Assembly (NCBI GenBank): GCA_026004735.1
Contig: BPJS01000001.1
Location: 4,110,859 to 4,174,858, forward strand
Direction: 5' to 3'
Origin: Isosphaeraceae bacterium
Lineage (GTDB): Bacteria > Planctomycetota > Planctomycetia > Isosphaerales > Isosphaeraceae
DNA length: 64,000 nucleotides
Under the pieces are notes generated by a model. It ran no database searches. It was given only the letters and a program-made list of their open reading frames with translations, and was not told the origin of the DNA. Made by a program: the position numbers and the translations under genes. Below are positions 18,653-27,621 of the stretch, one piece after another. Each line of letters opens with the position of its first letter. The stretch's first letter is position 1.

Positions 18653-18988
18653 ATGGCCGATCTCATATCGTATGCCGAGTTTGCGAAAGTCGATTTACGA
18701 GTGGCGCGGGTCTTGGAGGCGCGTCCGCACCCGAACGCCGACAAGTTGTTGCTGCTGCGGATCGAGTTGTCGGAGGGTGAGACGCGACAGATTGTCGCCG
18801 GAATCCGCCAGCATTATGAGCCCGAGTCATTGGTGGGACGGCGGATCGTGGTGGTGGCCAATCTGGAGCCAACGATGATCCGGGGAGAGACCTCACAGGG
18901 GATGCTGCTGGCGGCGACCAGCGGTGAGCGGGTGGTTTTGCTCCAGCCGGATGATCCGGAATGTCTCCCAGGAGCGAAGGTGAAGTGA
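18653..18988 (+). CDS. Stand-alone tRNA-binding (EMAP/MetG C-terminal, CsaA-like) OB-fold protein
   Basis: A 111-residue OB-fold tRNA-binding domain: FAKVDLRVARVLEARPHPNADKLL and the second half VVVANLEPTMIRGETSQGMLL are the hallmark strands shared by the MetRS C-terminus, CsaA and Trbp111. No aminoacylation domain is attached. It could act as an accessory tRNA-binding factor or as a separate MetRS appendix. ATG 18653 was chosen over upstream GTG codons because the domain begins there. Its stop ends one base before the next gene's ATG. Confidence 0.87.
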   Translation: MADLISYAEFAKVDLRVARVLEARPHPNADKLLLLRIELSEGETRQIVAGIRQHYEPESLVGRRIVVVANLEPTMIRGETSQGMLLAATSGERVVLLQPDDPECLPGAKVK

Positions 18989-18989
18989 G

Positions 18990-20105
18990 ATGACCAATCG
19001 CCGCACCTTTCTGGCGGGCGGGCTTGCCGCGACGGTTTTCGGCGGGGCGACGCGGAGCGATGGAGCGAGGGAAGCGGAGCCGCGCCGCGTGATTCTAGTC
19101 ACCTTGGACGGCCTTCGCTGGCAGGAGGTCTTCCGGGGGGCGGATGCGGAGCTGATGGAACGGACGGGAGGCAACGCGGCGGCGGCGGAGTCGATCCGTG
19201 CGACGTTCTGGAACGACAGTCCCGAGCAGCGGCGGCGGATTCTGATGCCGTTTGTCTGGGAGGTGGTGGCCCGGCGTGGTCAGTTGCTCGGGGACCGGGA
19301 CCGGGGCGACGAGGTGGTTTTGACCAACGGGCTCAAGTTTTCGTATCCCGGTTACAACGAGATGTTGACGGGCGCGGCGGACCCGCGGATCAACTCGAAT
19401 CAGAAGATTCCGAATCCGAATCGGAATGTCCTGGAGTGGCTTCATGGCCGGCCGGGACTGACAGGTCGGGTGGCGGCGTTCTGTAGCTGGGATGTTTTTC
19501 CGTTCATTCTGAATCGTGAGCGGAGTGGGCTGCCGGTGCAGGCCGGTTGGGAGCCGATAGCCGGCGAGCCGGTCGATCCGCGGCGGGCGACGATCAATGC
19601 GTTGTACGAGGGGCTGCATCGCGAGTGGGACAATAATGTTTACGATGCGCTGACCTTCGAATCGGCGCTAGCCCACCTGGAAGCCGAGGATCCGCGGGTG
19701 ATCTACGTGGCGGTGGGCGAGACCGATGAACACGCCCACCACGATCGTTACGACTTCTACCTCCGGGCCGCGCGCCGAGCCGATGCGCAGATCCGGCGGC
19801 TGTGGGAGGCCTCGGAGGCGAACCCGGCATGGCGTGGCCGGACCAGCCTGATCCTGACGACCGATCACGGGCGGGGCGAGGGACGGCTGTGGACCAGCCA
19901 CGGGCAGAATATCGAAGGCGCCGAGTTTATCTGGATCGGCCTGCTGGGACCGGGGATCGAACCTCGGGGAGCCGACGCGCCCGCGGTCCGCGCGACCCAG
20001 GCGCAGATCGCAGCGACCGTGGCTGCGCTGGCCGGAGAAGACCTGCGGTCGGACGTGCCGCAGGCGGCGCCGCCGTTGGTGGAGGCGGTGGGGGCTGCTC
20101 GCTGA
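18990..20105 (+). CDS. Tat-exported alkaline-phosphatase-superfamily protein
   Basis: A 371-residue protein with a twin-arginine signal (TNRRTFLAGGLAATVFGG). The phosphatase/phosphodiesterase fold is marked by VILVTLDGLRWQEVF near the N-terminus, the metal-binding ETDEHAHHDRYDFY and the C-terminal TTDHGRGEG. It probably acts in the periplasm on a phosphate ester or related substrate, unidentified here. It starts immediately after the tRNA-binding gene, so the two are probably co-transcribed. Confidence 0.87.
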   Translation: MTNRRTFLAGGLAATVFGGATRSDGAREAEPRRVILVTLDGLRWQEVFRGADAELMERTGGNAAAAESIRATFWNDSPEQRRRILMPFVWEVVARRGQLLGDRDRGDEVVLTNGLKFSYPGYNEMLTGAADPRINSNQKIPNPNRNVLEWLHGRPGLTGRVAAFCSWDVFPFILNRERSGLPVQAGWEPIAGEPVDPRRATINALYEGLHREWDNNVYDALTFESALAHLEAEDPRVIYVAVGETDEHAHHDRYDFYLRAARRADAQIRRLWEASEANPAWRGRTSLILTTDHGRGEGRLWTSHGQNIEGAEFIWIGLLGPGIEPRGADAPAVRATQAQIAATVAALAGEDLRSDVPQAAPPLVEAVGAAR

Positions 20106-20127
20106 AGACGATCGGGAAGCGGTAAGC

Positions 20128-20877
20128 ATGGCCCTGGGAACGATTCAGTATTACAGTCGCGCGCTCCGGAAGGCCTCGGCCTTCCAAGTGATGTTTCCGG
20201 ACGACCCGGAGATCAGGCGGCCGTGGTCAACGCTCTACGTGCTTCACGGGCTGTCCGACGACCACACAATTTGGGGCCGGCGGACTAGCCTCGAACGGTA
20301 CGTGGAAGGGCTGCCGCTGGTTGTGGTCATGCCCGACGGAGGGCGCGGCTGGTACACCAATGCGCGCATCGGATCTGCCTATGAGGACGATTTGATTCAC
20401 GACCTGGTCCCGCTGATCGACCGAACGTTTCCGGTTCGGGCCGAGCGGTCGGGCCGAGCGATCGGCGGGCTGTCGATGGGCGGCTTCGGCGCGATCAAGA
20501 ACGCGTTGAAGCACAGCGATCTATTCTGTTCGGCACATTCGCATTCCGGCGCGTTGGGCGTCTGCCGGGATCCGGAGTCAGCAGAGCGGCTTGGTCCGGA
20601 GTTTACGCGGATTTTTGGAGAGGCACCGGCCGATGGTCCGGAGGACCCGTTTGCGCTGGTGATGCAGATGGATCACGGGCGGATTCCGCGGTTGCGGTTG
20701 GATTGCGGACGCGAGGATTTTCTGCTTGAGCAGAATCGGGCCTTTCATGCGCACCTGGATTCGCTCCACATTGCGCACGAATATGAGGAGTACGACGGAG
20801 GCCACGACTGGGCGTACTGGGACCTCCACGTTTGGGAGGCCATCGCCTTTCATCGCCGCAATCTGGGACTGGTCTGA
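20128..20877 (+). CDS. Alpha/beta-hydrolase esterase (FrmB/Esterase D-like)
   Basis: A 249-residue esterase-D-type hydrolase with no signal peptide. The nucleophile elbow is GGLSMGGFG, the oxyanion region is LYVLHGLSDDHTIW and the catalytic His is in YDGGHDWAYW. Family members include S-formylglutathione hydrolase and tributyrin esterases. No formaldehyde-oxidation genes are adjacent, so the substrate stays open. It lies between the Tat phosphatase and recN on the same strand with short gaps. Confidence 0.87.
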   Translation: MALGTIQYYSRALRKASAFQVMFPDDPEIRRPWSTLYVLHGLSDDHTIWGRRTSLERYVEGLPLVVVMPDGGRGWYTNARIGSAYEDDLIHDLVPLIDRTFPVRAERSGRAIGGLSMGGFGAIKNALKHSDLFCSAHSHSGALGVCRDPESAERLGPEFTRIFGEAPADGPEDPFALVMQMDHGRIPRLRLDCGREDFLLEQNRAFHAHLDSLHIAHEYEEYDGGHDWAYWDLHVWEAIAFHRRNLGLV

Positions 20878-20887
20878 GGCGACGACG

Positions 20888-22582
20888 GTGCTGCGTGAGC
20901 TGTCGGTCCAGAATCTGGCGACGATTGAGGATGTCCGGGTCGAGTTTGAGCCGGGGCTGGTCGTCTGGACCGGCCAGACCGGAGCGGGCAAGAGTTTGTT
21001 ATTGACGGCGCTGGGGTTGCTGTTGGGAGGGAAAGCGTCTGGGGAGCTGGTTCGGGCGGGGAAGCAGGAAGCTCGGGTTTCGGCGGTGTTTGAGCTGAAC
21101 GATTCGGAGACCCGCAGCGAGATTGAGGCGATCCTGGGTGGTCCGCTCGAGGAGCCGGAGCTGATTCTGACGCGACGGGTGAGCGTTGCGGGCCGGGGGC
21201 AGTCACACGCCAATGGGATGCCTGTGACGACGGCGATGCTGCGTCAGATAGGTTCGCGGCTAGTTGAGATCCATGGGCAGTCCGAGGGGCGGACGCTGTT
21301 GGAACCGGAGACCCAGCGTGGTTTGCTGGATGCGTATGCGCGGCTGGATGCAGTGGTGGCGTCGTATCGGGCAGCGCGGTTTCGCTACGAGGAGCTGCGG
21401 CGGCGACGGGCCGAGCTGGCTGAAGCTGCGGAGCGGCGTCGCCGAGAGCTTCAGATGCTGACGTTTGAGCGGGACGAGCTGGCGACGGCGGACGTGCGAG
21501 CGGGGGAGTATCAGGAACTGGCGCGGCAGTCCCACCGGCTGGCGCACGCCGCGGAGTTTCGGGCCGCGACTCTGGCCGGATACGAGCTTTTGTACGAAGC
21601 CGATGGATCGGTCCAAGAGCTTCTGGAGAAGGTGGCTCGGCGCATCAGCGCGGTTGGGGAAGGCGACGCAGAGCTGACGGCCGTGGTCCAGGAATTGGAG
21701 CGGATGGCCGAGCAGGCGCGGGAACTGGCTCGGCAACTGAGGCGTTATGCGGGCGACGTGGATGACGATCCGGAGCGGTTGGAGGAGATCGAATCCCGGC
21801 TGGCGCTTTATCGGAAGCTGGCGGGTCGGTATCGGTGCGATCCGGATGAACTGCCGGCACGGTTGGCGGAGGTCGAGGAGCGTTTGGCGGCGCTCGAGCG
21901 GGATGAATCGGACCTGGCGGAGCTTGACAAGCCGCTCGGTGAGGCGTGGGCGGCGCTGAGGTCGGCGGGGGAGGCGTTGTCCGAGGGTCGCCGGCGGGCC
22001 GCACGCCGGTTCGCCGAGGCCGTGAGCGAGCCGCTGGCCGCCTTACAGCTTGACAAGGCCCGGGTTTCGGTGGCGATGGAGACGATCCGGTTGTCGGAGG
22101 AGCCATCGGCCGCGCCGCCCGAGCATGGTCTGGACACGGTCGAGTATGTTTTTGCTCCGAACCCGGGGGAGCCGGAACGTCCGCTGCGTAAAATTGCCTC
22201 GGGCGGGGAGTTGTCGCGGGTGGCGCTGGCGGTCAAAACGGTTCTGGCCGAGGTGGATCGGGTGACGACGCTGGTCTTGGACGAGGCGGATAGCGGGGTC
22301 GGCGGGCGGCTCGGCGAGACGATCGGGCGGATGTTGCAGCGGATTGCCCGTGACCGACAGGTGGTCTGTGTGACGCACTTGCCGCAAGTGGCCAGTCATG
22401 CCGACCATCATTTCGTGATTGCGAAGTCGGTTGTGGACGGTCGGACCCGGACGACGATCCGCCGGCTGGATGACCGTCAGCGGGTGGCCGAGCTGGCTGC
22501 GATGCTCCGCGGCGACAACGCGGGTGAGTCCACGCGGCGCGAGGCGCGCTCGATGTTGTCGGCCGCGCGTGCGAGGCGATGA
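20888..22582 (+). CDS. recN: DNA repair ATPase RecN
   Basis: A 564-residue SMC-like ATPase used in double-strand-break repair. Walker A is GQTGAGKS (29-36). A long coiled coil fills the middle (LRRRRAELAEAAERRRREL and others). The ABC signature is KIASGGELSRVALAVK and Walker B is TTLVLDEADSGVGG, close to the RecN form DE-x-D-x-G-x-x-G. The start is GTG 20888, ten bases after the esterase stop. Its TGA overlaps the next ATG (ATGA), so translation is coupled to a membrane protein gene, an unusual partner. Confidence 0.95.
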   Translation: MLRELSVQNLATIEDVRVEFEPGLVVWTGQTGAGKSLLLTALGLLLGGKASGELVRAGKQEARVSAVFELNDSETRSEIEAILGGPLEEPELILTRRVSVAGRGQSHANGMPVTTAMLRQIGSRLVEIHGQSEGRTLLEPETQRGLLDAYARLDAVVASYRAARFRYEELRRRRAELAEAAERRRRELQMLTFERDELATADVRAGEYQELARQSHRLAHAAEFRAATLAGYELLYEADGSVQELLEKVARRISAVGEGDAELTAVVQELERMAEQARELARQLRRYAGDVDDDPERLEEIESRLALYRKLAGRYRCDPDELPARLAEVEERLAALERDESDLAELDKPLGEAWAALRSAGEALSEGRRRAARRFAEAVSEPLAALQLDKARVSVAMETIRLSEEPSAAPPEHGLDTVEYVFAPNPGEPERPLRKIASGGELSRVALAVKTVLAEVDRVTTLVLDEADSGVGGRLGETIGRMLQRIARDRQVVCVTHLPQVASHADHHFVIAKSVVDGRTRTTIRRLDDRQRVAELAAMLRGDNAGESTRREARSMLSAARARR

Positions 22583-24174
22583 GCCCGGCCAGGCCTCGTC
22601 GCTGGCTGGCCGGTCTGGCCGCGCTTGGTGTGGGTTTGACACTCACAGGGTTGCCGGCGTGGCTCTACTGGCCCTGGTATGCCTATCCGTCGCTGCGTGG
22701 CGACGACTTTGCGTTCCTGGCCGATTGCCGATCGGGAGCCGAGCCATTCCGGTCGCTCTGGACGCCGCACAATGCGCATGTGGTTCCGCTGTTTCGGCTG
22801 GCGACGGCGGGGCTGGCGCGTCTGGCGGGATCCCTGAGCGCCGTTCCCGAGATGCTCACGCGGGCCAGTCTGGGTCTGCTGATTGGCTGCTCGCTGCTGG
22901 CTGGTCATATCGTCGCCTGGCAGACCGGTCGGCTGGTGTTGGGGCTAGCGGCGATCGTGGGGGTTGGACTGTCGACCGTGCTCCAGTCGGCAGCGACCTG
23001 GTATTCGGCGTCCCAGACACTGATGGCCGGGCTGCTGGTGCTTGCGGGGTTGGCGGCTGCCCAGCGCGCGGTTGTGACGCAGAGGCGGATCTGGATCATT
23101 CCGGCGGCTGTGGCGGCGTGGGCGGCCCCGCTGGCCTGGAGCGGCGGGGCCGCGGCTGGCCCGACCGCCGCGGTTTATCTGGCCTTGAGTCGCGACCAAT
23201 CGCTGCGGCGGTGGGCTTGGCTTCCACTGATCGGCTCGGGACTGGCGGTGTTGATGATCGGCGCGATGGCCGGCGGCTCGCTTGCCGAGCAGGTCGGATC
23301 GGCCGTGGCGGAGGCGGCTCAACCGGCGTCGCCGATTCGTCCGATCACCCACACAGCACAGGCGGTCGTCGAGTCGCTCGTGATGGGAAATCTGGGCATG
23401 CCGACGGCCTCGGAGCCCATTCAGGCCGTGGTGCTGGTCGTCGGGTTGCTGGTGGTTTTTTGGCGAGCGCGTCGGGGTTCGGAGGGGTGGCCCAACCCGC
23501 TTGAAGCAGCCGGTTTGGTGCTGATCGCGGTCGGATATGGGATGGCGTTTACGCTTCGGTCTGGATTTGATTATGCGAATTTGCGGGAATTGGGCTGGTA
23601 TCACACCCTGCCGCAGTTGGGCGCGGTTTTGTTTGGGTTTGGGTGGCTGGCGGGTCGGAGCGGGTTATCTCCGAATCGACCGCGGTTGCCCGCTCTGGTC
23701 GAATACTTGGGGCTGGGAGGATGGGTGGTCTTGGCGGCGATGGTCCACCAGCCCCGGGCCGAGGCGCTTCGAATCGCGGACGCGCCGCCGATGCTCCCGT
23801 CCGAGGTGCGTCAATTCCTGATCCCAGAGTTGAAATATGGCCGAGCGATCGTCTATGCCGAGCTCCGGTCGGGCCGACAGCGGCGGGCATTGACGCGGCT
23901 CCAGCGGGCGGCGGAGCAGGCGCGGGTTTTGGGGCTGGACAGGTCGGCGATCCGGGCTGTGTTGGGGCCGGTGCGGGTGCCGGGCTGGCCGGTTCACGTG
24001 ACGTCGATCGACGCGCTCGACCTGGTCAGGCTGCCTGAGTCGGGCCGCGAGGTGCCGGCGGCGGCGGTCGCGGCGGCTTTGGGGCCGTTGCTGGCTCCTG
24101 AGCCGTTGCCTCGGCTGCCCTGGAGCGACGCGGGCGATCCCTGGCCGCCGACCGATTGGGCGACGGTCCCATGA
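22579..24174 (+). CDS. Polytopic membrane protein, GT-C glycosyltransferase-like (paralogue A)
   Basis: A 531-residue protein with about ten hydrophobic helices. After the first helix there is an acidic loop GDDFAFLAD (Asp42-Asp43) and then TPHNAHVVPLFRL (His64, His67). This acidic loop after TM1 is the layout of GT-C fold glycosyltransferases, but no family is certain. A conserved TWYSASQT and HQPRAEALRIADAPP are shared with the next gene, its tandem paralogue. It overlaps recN by 4 bp (ATGA). A role in envelope glycan assembly is inference. Confidence 0.68.
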   Translation: MSPARPRRWLAGLAALGVGLTLTGLPAWLYWPWYAYPSLRGDDFAFLADCRSGAEPFRSLWTPHNAHVVPLFRLATAGLARLAGSLSAVPEMLTRASLGLLIGCSLLAGHIVAWQTGRLVLGLAAIVGVGLSTVLQSAATWYSASQTLMAGLLVLAGLAAAQRAVVTQRRIWIIPAAVAAWAAPLAWSGGAAAGPTAAVYLALSRDQSLRRWAWLPLIGSGLAVLMIGAMAGGSLAEQVGSAVAEAAQPASPIRPITHTAQAVVESLVMGNLGMPTASEPIQAVVLVVGLLVVFWRARRGSEGWPNPLEAAGLVLIAVGYGMAFTLRSGFDYANLRELGWYHTLPQLGAVLFGFGWLAGRSGLSPNRPRLPALVEYLGLGGWVVLAAMVHQPRAEALRIADAPPMLPSEVRQFLIPELKYGRAIVYAELRSGRQRRALTRLQRAAEQARVLGLDRSAIRAVLGPVRVPGWPVHVTSIDALDLVRLPESGREVPAAAVAAALGPLLAPEPLPRLPWSDAGDPWPPTDWATVP

Positions 24175-25745
24175 GCCGTGGATTGAGCCGAATCGGAGTG
24201 TATCTCCGTCAGCCGCTGGGGCGGGCCGGCTGGCTCGGATTGATCCTGCTGGTGCTCCTGGTGCCGGCGGGGATGTTCCGGGTCGCGCTCTGGGATTACC
24301 GGCTTCATAGCGACGATTTTGAATATCTTGCTGCCTCACGGACCTTTGGCCGGGCTTGGGCAAACCTGTATCGGCCACACAACACGCACGTGGTCCCGGC
24401 CTGGCGGCTCTTGACGGCTGGGGTGATGCAGGCGGCGGGGCGGTTGCCGCGGCTCCAGGAGACGCTGGCGGTGGCGACCTACGGAGCCTTGGCAGCACTG
24501 ATGCTGGCCGTGGGCTGGTGCATCAGCCGTGAAACGGGGCGTCCGGGGTTGGGCGTGGGCGCGGCGATTGCGACGGGAACGACCTCGGTGCTGTTTTCGT
24601 CGGGGACGTGGTATTCGTCGGGTCAGACGGTCTGGGCGGCGTTGGGGATTGTCGGGATGCTGCTGGCGCTGCAATCGTGGCGGCGGACGTCGGCACCCGG
24701 GGCGCTGCTTTTGGCCGCCGGGGCGAGTTGGCTGGCCGGTTCGATGTGGACGATCGGGCACGCAGCGGGGCCGGTGGGTTGCGTTTACCTGCTGGGGCAT
24801 CGTCGGCCTCTGGCGGCGTTGCTTCCGATCGGTGCGACCCTGGCGGCGGTGGTCCTGGCCTGGTCGCTGGGTGGCCGACAGATTGACGCGCGCATCAGTT
24901 TTCATGGCCGGACTCAGGCGGAAGCCGCCGATCCGGTCGCAGGCTGGGCGCACACGGTCCAGGCGATTCCGGAGCAACTGGTAGGCGAGAACCTGGGGCT
25001 CGAACCCGAGACGACGGTGGTCCAAGGCGCGGCTTTGACGGTGGCCATCGCTCTTGTCTGGTTGATCACGTGGCGGCGAGCGCGGCCGACGCCGCTGGAA
25101 CTGGCCGGCGCGACGCTGGTCTTGCTCGCTTACTATGTCGAATGGACGTTTCGCGGCTATTTGCCGTTTTCTAGCCTGCGCACGGTGGTTCCGTGGTATG
25201 ACACGATTCCCCACGTCGGCGCGGTGCTGTTCGGAGCTGGTTGGATGGCGCGGTTGGCGCGGGAACAGCCCGATCGGCTGACGCGGGGAGCGGCGTTGGG
25301 GCTGGTCGGGTTGTCGGTTGGACTGGCGCTGGTGCATCAGCCTCGGGTCGAGGCGCTGCTGATCGCCGGCGTCCCGCGTCCCGACGCCGGCGAACCGGCG
25401 CTGCCGCCGACGCGGGAGTTCCAGTTGGCGCGGGCGCTTTATCTTTGGAGCGCGTATCACGAGGCCCAGCGAGTCGACCTAGCGCGGCTGGAGCAGGTCC
25501 AGGCCCTGGCCCGGCGGCTGGGGATTGGCCGCGACGCGATTGAGCGGGTTTTCGGTCGGGTCGAATTGCTCGAACTGCCACCCGTGTACGACGCTCTGGG
25601 GCTGCTCGACCTGCCGGAGCGAGGACGCGAGCAGGATGATGCGCGGGTTCGGGCGGCATTGGCGGATCTGATGCGGCCCACCCCAGCGCCGCGGTTTCGG
25701 CTGCCGGCTCCGCCGGCTAGCGTCGAATTGCCGGCCAGACGCTGA
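24171..25745 (+). CDS. Polytopic membrane protein, GT-C glycosyltransferase-like (paralogue B)
   Basis: A 524-residue tandem paralogue of the preceding gene, with the same order of motifs: SDDFEYLAAS (Asp48-Asp49), RPHNTHVVPAWRL (His70, His73), GTWYSSGQT, WYDTIPHVGAVLFGAGW and HQPRVEALLIAG. About ten membrane helices are followed by a soluble C-terminus of roughly 120 residues. ATG 24171 overlaps the upstream stop (ATGA). Its 3' end overlaps the convergent Nudix gene by 29 bp. Function is inferred only from the GT-C-like loop. Confidence 0.68.
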   Translation: MSRGLSRIGVYLRQPLGRAGWLGLILLVLLVPAGMFRVALWDYRLHSDDFEYLAASRTFGRAWANLYRPHNTHVVPAWRLLTAGVMQAAGRLPRLQETLAVATYGALAALMLAVGWCISRETGRPGLGVGAAIATGTTSVLFSSGTWYSSGQTVWAALGIVGMLLALQSWRRTSAPGALLLAAGASWLAGSMWTIGHAAGPVGCVYLLGHRRPLAALLPIGATLAAVVLAWSLGGRQIDARISFHGRTQAEAADPVAGWAHTVQAIPEQLVGENLGLEPETTVVQGAALTVAIALVWLITWRRARPTPLELAGATLVLLAYYVEWTFRGYLPFSSLRTVVPWYDTIPHVGAVLFGAGWMARLAREQPDRLTRGAALGLVGLSVGLALVHQPRVEALLIAGVPRPDAGEPALPPTREFQLARALYLWSAYHEAQRVDLARLEQVQALARRLGIGRDAIERVFGRVELLELPPVYDALGLLDLPERGREQDDARVRAALADLMRPTPAPRFRLPAPPASVELPARR

Positions 25746-26583
25746 TCACGGCGAAGGCGAAGATCATCGCCAGAGCGAGAGCGGCCAAGCTGCGGAGGGT
25801 CAAATGGCGCAGGCTGAGGCGGGCCCCACGGAGCAAGACCGCGTCGCTTATGGGGTCCACACGAGACACGACCCACCAGGATCCGTAGGCGAGCGTCGCG
25901 CCCAGGAGCGCTCCGGCCATCCGACGGTCCAGCCGCGTGCCCGCCAGAAGCAGCCCCACGTAGAGGACCAAGAGCAACAGTTGGCGCAGACGGATCCGAC
26001 GCGGTCGGTTCGGCGGCGCAGGCCAGGGCGCGTTCGGAAGCTCGCTCACCAGCCAGGAAAGGAGACCCTGGATGCACAGCGCGTGGGCAATCCGACCGTT
26101 GCGAATCCAGCGCGGGATCGCCGCGGCTGGCACCAGCTCGACTTCTAGCAGCTCGCCGGGATCGCGATGGGGGGGAGCGACGGGGCGGACGTTATCGACA
26201 AAAATCGTTGTGATCTTTGACGTCAGGAGTGACGGATTGGCCCAGCATTGGCTGACAAAGTGGGGCGGGTCGCCGGCGTAGCCGGTTTCTTCGAGCAGCT
26301 CCCGAACGCCGGCTTGCAGCGGATCTTCGCCGGGATCGACCAGGCCGCCGGGGGTTTCGTAACCGTCCGAACCCGAACCGGCGCGGAACTGGCGGACCAG
26401 GACCAGCCGGTGATCGGGAGTTCGGGCGATCACGTGGACGGCATCGGCCAGTTCGATGACGTAGAAGTCATGTTCCTGGCCTTCGCGGCGGGAGCGATAG
26501 CGTTGGCGCCTGAGCTGAAAGAGCCAGTTTTGCTCGATTGTTTCCGCAGGGGTTGGGAGCGGTTCCCAGCTCGCTTCGTTCAT
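25717..26583 (-). CDS. Nudix hydrolase fused to a C-terminal membrane domain
   Basis: A 288-residue protein. Residues 1-180 form an ADP-ribose-pyrophosphatase-like Nudix domain with a complete box: G80, E86, R94-E95, E98-E99, G101 in GGLVDPGEDPLQAGVRELLE. Residues about 195-288 add three or so hydrophobic segments (LLLLVLYVGLLLAGT, GALLGATLAYGSWWVVS, LAALALAMIFAFAVISVW). Nudix proteins are normally soluble, so this tail would hold hydrolysis at the membrane. The frame is continuous, without a frameshift signature. Its 3' end overlaps the convergent gene. Confidence 0.85.
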   Translation of the reverse strand: MNEASWEPLPTPAETIEQNWLFQLRRQRYRSRREGQEHDFYVIELADAVHVIARTPDHRLVLVRQFRAGSGSDGYETPGGLVDPGEDPLQAGVRELLEETGYAGDPPHFVSQCWANPSLLTSKITTIFVDNVRPVAPPHRDPGELLEVELVPAAAIPRWIRNGRIAHALCIQGLLSWLVSELPNAPWPAPPNRPRRIRLRQLLLLVLYVGLLLAGTRLDRRMAGALLGATLAYGSWWVVSRVDPISDAVLLRGARLSLRHLTLRSLAALALAMIFAFAVISVWPAIRR

Positions 26584-26628
26584 GACGAGTTCCTGAGGCC
26601 GGCGTATCGAGCGCCGAAGTCAGCCGCG

Positions 26629-27486
26629 TCAACGGCAAAGGCCAAGTACGAAGTTGGCCAGGGCGGTATCCGGTTGATCGGGGAGGACGAAGTCTGCCAC
26701 CTCGCGGACCTCGGGCGGGGCGTGGGGCATGGCCACCCCGCAGCCGGCTGCGGCGATCATGGGCCGGTCGTTGACATCATCCCCAATGGCGCAGATTTCC
26801 CCGGGGAGGATACCCCAACGCTGAGCGATCTGGCACAGGGCGGACCATTTTCCGGCGTCGGCGCGGAGCAATTCGCACATCCAGGCGTGATACCGCGGAC
26901 TTCGCTGGACGAAGCAGAGGATTTCACCGGGAAGGTTCGCGGTCAGGTGGTGGGCCAACCGGAGCATGCGCGGACGGTCGCCGAGGGCGCAGACATGAAA
27001 GTGCGTGCGGCCGAGGCCTTGGATGGCGCGAGCGACCCACCCGGGTTCAATGGCGGCGTGGTCGCGGTTGGCGGCGACATAGTCGTCGAAGTCGGGGTCG
27101 CCGGTAGGGTAGGCTTCGATGGTGAAGTCCGGACCAGATGGGCCGTGATCGACGAAGCTCAAGGGTTGTTTGCCTTCGTGGACGATGAGCCGAAGCAGAC
27201 GGGCGACCGTTTCGGGGTGCAGGTCGGCGCGCCAGAGGGTGGAGTGAGAGCGGGGGTCTTTGACGATCGCCCCGGAATTACAAACCAGCGGAGCATCGAG
27301 GCCGAACCGCTCGGCGGCGGCCGCGGCGCGTCGATAGCGGCGGCCGGTGCAGAGGATCAGCCTCAGGCCGCGATCCTGGGCCGCCTGGAGAGCCGCGGCG
27401 AGACCGGGCCGTGGTTCGCCGGCGTCCCCGAGCAGGGTGCCGTCCACATCCAAGGCGAGGAGCCGAATACGCCGATCGGGTTTCAA
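26629..27486 (-). CDS. Cof-type HAD-IIB phosphatase
   Basis: A 285-residue HAD hydrolase of class IIB. Motif I is LLALDVDGTLLGD, motif II lies in LRLILCTGRRY, and motif IV is ICAIGDDVNDRPMIAAA followed by GVAMPHAPPEVREVADFV. It probably dephosphorylates a sugar phosphate or cofactor. The start TTG 27486 was chosen because GGAGG lies seven bases upstream and the HAD domain begins ten residues later; the frame is open far upstream without a better start. Confidence 0.9.
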   Translation of the reverse strand: MKPDRRIRLLALDVDGTLLGDAGEPRPGLAAALQAAQDRGLRLILCTGRRYRRAAAAAERFGLDAPLVCNSGAIVKDPRSHSTLWRADLHPETVARLLRLIVHEGKQPLSFVDHGPSGPDFTIEAYPTGDPDFDDYVAANRDHAAIEPGWVARAIQGLGRTHFHVCALGDRPRMLRLAHHLTANLPGEILCFVQRSPRYHAWMCELLRADAGKWSALCQIAQRWGILPGEICAIGDDVNDRPMIAAAGCGVAMPHAPPEVREVADFVLPDQPDTALANFVLGLCR

Positions 27487-27547
27487 GCCTGGTCCTCCAA
27501 AGCGACTGACGGTGGGTCCGCCGGGAAACCCGACCGCCGCGGCGCGG

Positions 27548-27577
27548 CTTATCAGACCGGCCGGATGGTGTTTATGA
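27548..27577 (+). promoter_or_regulatory. Promoter of the sugar-binding-like lipoprotein gene
   Basis: TTATCA (27548-27553), an 18-base spacer and TATGAT (27572-27577) lie 45 bases before the lipoprotein ATG, in an AT-richer stretch inside an otherwise GC-rich gap. Confidence 0.5.
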
Positions 27578-27621
27578 TAGAGAAAATGTATAAGACGCCC
27601 ACCCGGGGTAGCGACGTTGCC

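Noticed and set aside
26248..27621. Long plus-strand open stretch ahead of the lipoprotein gene
   Set aside because: It lies opposite the Nudix and HAD genes and lacks motifs. The lipoprotein with its lipobox begins only at 27622, after a good promoter.
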